Origin: CAYOYH01 sp964408165
GTDB lineage: Bacteria; Patescibacteriota; Saccharimonadia; Saccharimonadales; CAYOYH01
Direction: 5' to 3'
Length of the DNA stretch: 6,025 bases
Assembly (NCBI GenBank): GCA_964408165.1
Contig: CAYOYH010000044.1
Coordinates: forward strand, 1 to 6,025
Shown: positions 5,361 to 6,025 of the stretch, piece by piece
How the letters are laid out: each line of letters begins with the position of its first letter
Position numbering within the stretch: position 1 is the first letter of the stretch
Position numbers and translations under genes: made by a program
Notes under the pieces: model-generated
What the model saw: the letters and a program-made list of their open reading frames with translations, nothing else
The model's database searches: none
Told to the model about the DNA's origin: nothing

Positions 5361-5903
5361 ATCTTGACTACTGTGGGCGCGTCATTTTGCTATGCCAACC
5401 CCTTTTTTTAAAAGTACTACCGTGCTCCCCTGACCGCACCTTATTGGCGCAAAAGCTCTACGGCAATCGCTACAAAAGAGTAAAACCTGCATCTTCCTGG
5501 CTAGGCTTTGCTCTACAGGGAGCTTCCTGCAGGAATCTACCCCTTACTGGGCGCAATTGAGTCCTGGAATCACCCGGTACATCTCCCGAATCGATAGAAC
5601 TCAAGTTTTTTAATTTTTTGGTAATCTATCGCTAGTACTTTCGGGGTTTCCAGTATCTGGAGGGTCGCTACGGCTTGTTGAGTAGATGCTAGCAAGTATA
5701 CCTCCGAACTTATACGTCTGCTCATGCCTGTACTCGACGTCCAGTCAGTCGGTCGGTCGATATGGTAGGCACAAGTGTCAGCTTGCAAGTAAGCACTTGC
5801 CTCCCCTAGGGGCGGACGAGTTCTTCGATGCATAGTCTGCGCGCGGAGGCAAATCAACAACTTTAGCAGACTGGCGCGTCAGCTCGATAAGCGCACGTCA
5901 GCT
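5361..5903 (+). other. Gene-free 540-base region with RNA-like structure, possible long non-coding RNA
   Basis: No convincing protein gene lies here; a 96-codon minus-strand frame (5570-5860) lacks coding character. Pairings include CCCGAA and CGATAGA (5585-5590, 5592-5598) with TCTATCG and TTCGGG (5625-5631, 5640-5645). Within that loop ACTCAA (5599-5604) matches TTGAGT (5557-5562), which would make a pseudoknot. Others are a stem of AGTCTGC with GCAGACT (near 5834-5872), a GCAAGT/ACTTGC hairpin near 5785-5800 and a TCCAG/CTGGA hairpin near 5650. A weak promoter-like TTGACT (5364) with TGCTATGCC (5388-5396) lies at the left end, but the 21-nt spacing is poor. A strong palindrome ends the region. 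The orientation is a guess: the stems are complementary on both strands. No tmRNA, RNase P or tRNA hallmark was found. Confidence 0.35.
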
Positions 5904-5904
5904 G

Positions 5905-5942
5905 TTTTCAACGGCTCAACGCGTTGAGCCGTTGAAAATTTT
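5905..5942. terminator. 34-bp perfect palindrome, likely bidirectional terminator
   Basis: Bases 5905-5938 are a perfect inverted repeat: each arm of 15 nt runs TTTT, CAACGGCT, CAA, around a self-complementary CGCG centre. On the plus strand it is followed at once by TTTT (5939-5942), giving the A-tract, stem and U-tract form of an intrinsic terminator. On the minus strand the outer arm itself supplies TTTT before the stem, but the downstream T-tract is short. It would end a plus-strand transcript from the structured region or separate convergent genes. Confidence 0.65.
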
Positions 5943-6001
5943 GGAGCTAATGCCCATTTCTAGTTGAATATCTAGCTTTTGCATATCTGTTAATCATGCA
6001 T

Positions 6002-6025
6002 AAGTAATCTACAAGGAGATTACTT
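6002..6025. repeat. Inverted repeat at the window edge
   Basis: AAGTAATCT (6002-6010) and AGATTACTT (6017-6025) are perfect reverse complements with a 6-nt spacer. The window ends with the second arm, so it cannot be seen whether a U-tract follows (terminator) or whether this is an operator. The preceding 5943-6001 is AT-rich with no gene recognised. Confidence 0.5.

Noticed and set aside
5364..5396. Promoter TTGACT with TGCTATGCC for the long structured region.
   Set aside because: The spacing is 21 nt to TATGCC, and the alternatives at 17-18 nt match the -10 poorly. It is mentioned in the region entry but not called as a feature.
5400..5600. RNase P RNA or a tRNA in the structured region.
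   Set aside because: The conserved RNase P P4 sequences (GAGGAAAGTCC and ACAGNNA types) are absent on both strands, and no T-loop with matching acceptor arms was found.
5785..5850. A permuted tmRNA, suggested by CCTCCCC followed by GGGGCGG around 5799-5815 and a nearby GCAAATCAACAA.
   Set aside because: The would-be acceptor stem has a mismatch, the arm before it lacks a T-loop, and the frame gives only five residues before a stop.
5570..5860. A 96-codon open frame on the minus strand.
   Set aside because: Its composition is not protein-like (mixed polar, no domain, no ribosome site), it lies in a region of strong RNA-type pairing, and no homology is apparent.

Overview
The window reads as chromosome of a Patescibacteria (CPR) bacterium, most likely a Saccharibacteria relative. 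This assignment is an inference. It rests on a VirD4/TraD-like membrane ATPase of the type common in these genomes, preceded by a small proline-rich protein with a basic C-terminal block of a kind I associate with them, and on very compact gene packing. Stop codons seen are TAA and TAG, so the standard bacterial code fits. No mobile element, CRISPR array, tRNA or rRNA gene was recognised.

Left half (minus strand, read from 4062 down to 172): a three-gene unit encodes a 130-aa four-helix membrane protein, a roughly 140-aa proline-rich protein with a basic helical C-terminus, and a 999-aa membrane-anchored VirD4/TraG-like ATPase with intact Walker A and B motifs and a long Pro/Ala tail. The order and tight spacing (9 nt and 6 nt) suggest one DNA- or protein-translocation module. 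Downstream of it, bases 1-171 are gene-free, degenerate and repeat-rich.

Middle (4064-4750): a minus-strand RNA gene of about 280 nt is bounded by a good promoter (TTGAAA-17-TAGAAT) and an intrinsic terminator, and is full of small hairpins. I cannot assign it to a family. Between it and smpB lie about 400 bases with no gene but with a large hairpin, a second plus-strand promoter candidate and a foldable segment.

Right half (4751-6025): smpB (trans-translation factor) is followed on the same strand by an apparent stand-alone small RNA of about 89 nt with its own promoter, a perfect 10-bp hairpin, an A-rich linker and a perfect 12-bp terminator. After that come about 540 gene-free bases rich in possible RNA structure, including a candidate pseudoknot, ended by a 34-bp perfect palindrome. 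The window stops inside or at the edge of another inverted repeat.

Two themes link the parts. First, the start codons of smpB, the four-helix protein and (if its internal ATG is used) the proline-rich protein lie only 6-9 nt after good -10 elements and lack Shine-Dalgarno sequences, which predicts leaderless or nearly leaderless mRNAs. Second, at least two and perhaps three non-coding RNA loci surround smpB, yet the tRNA-like end of a standard tmRNA is not visible, so which of them (if any) is ssrA is open.
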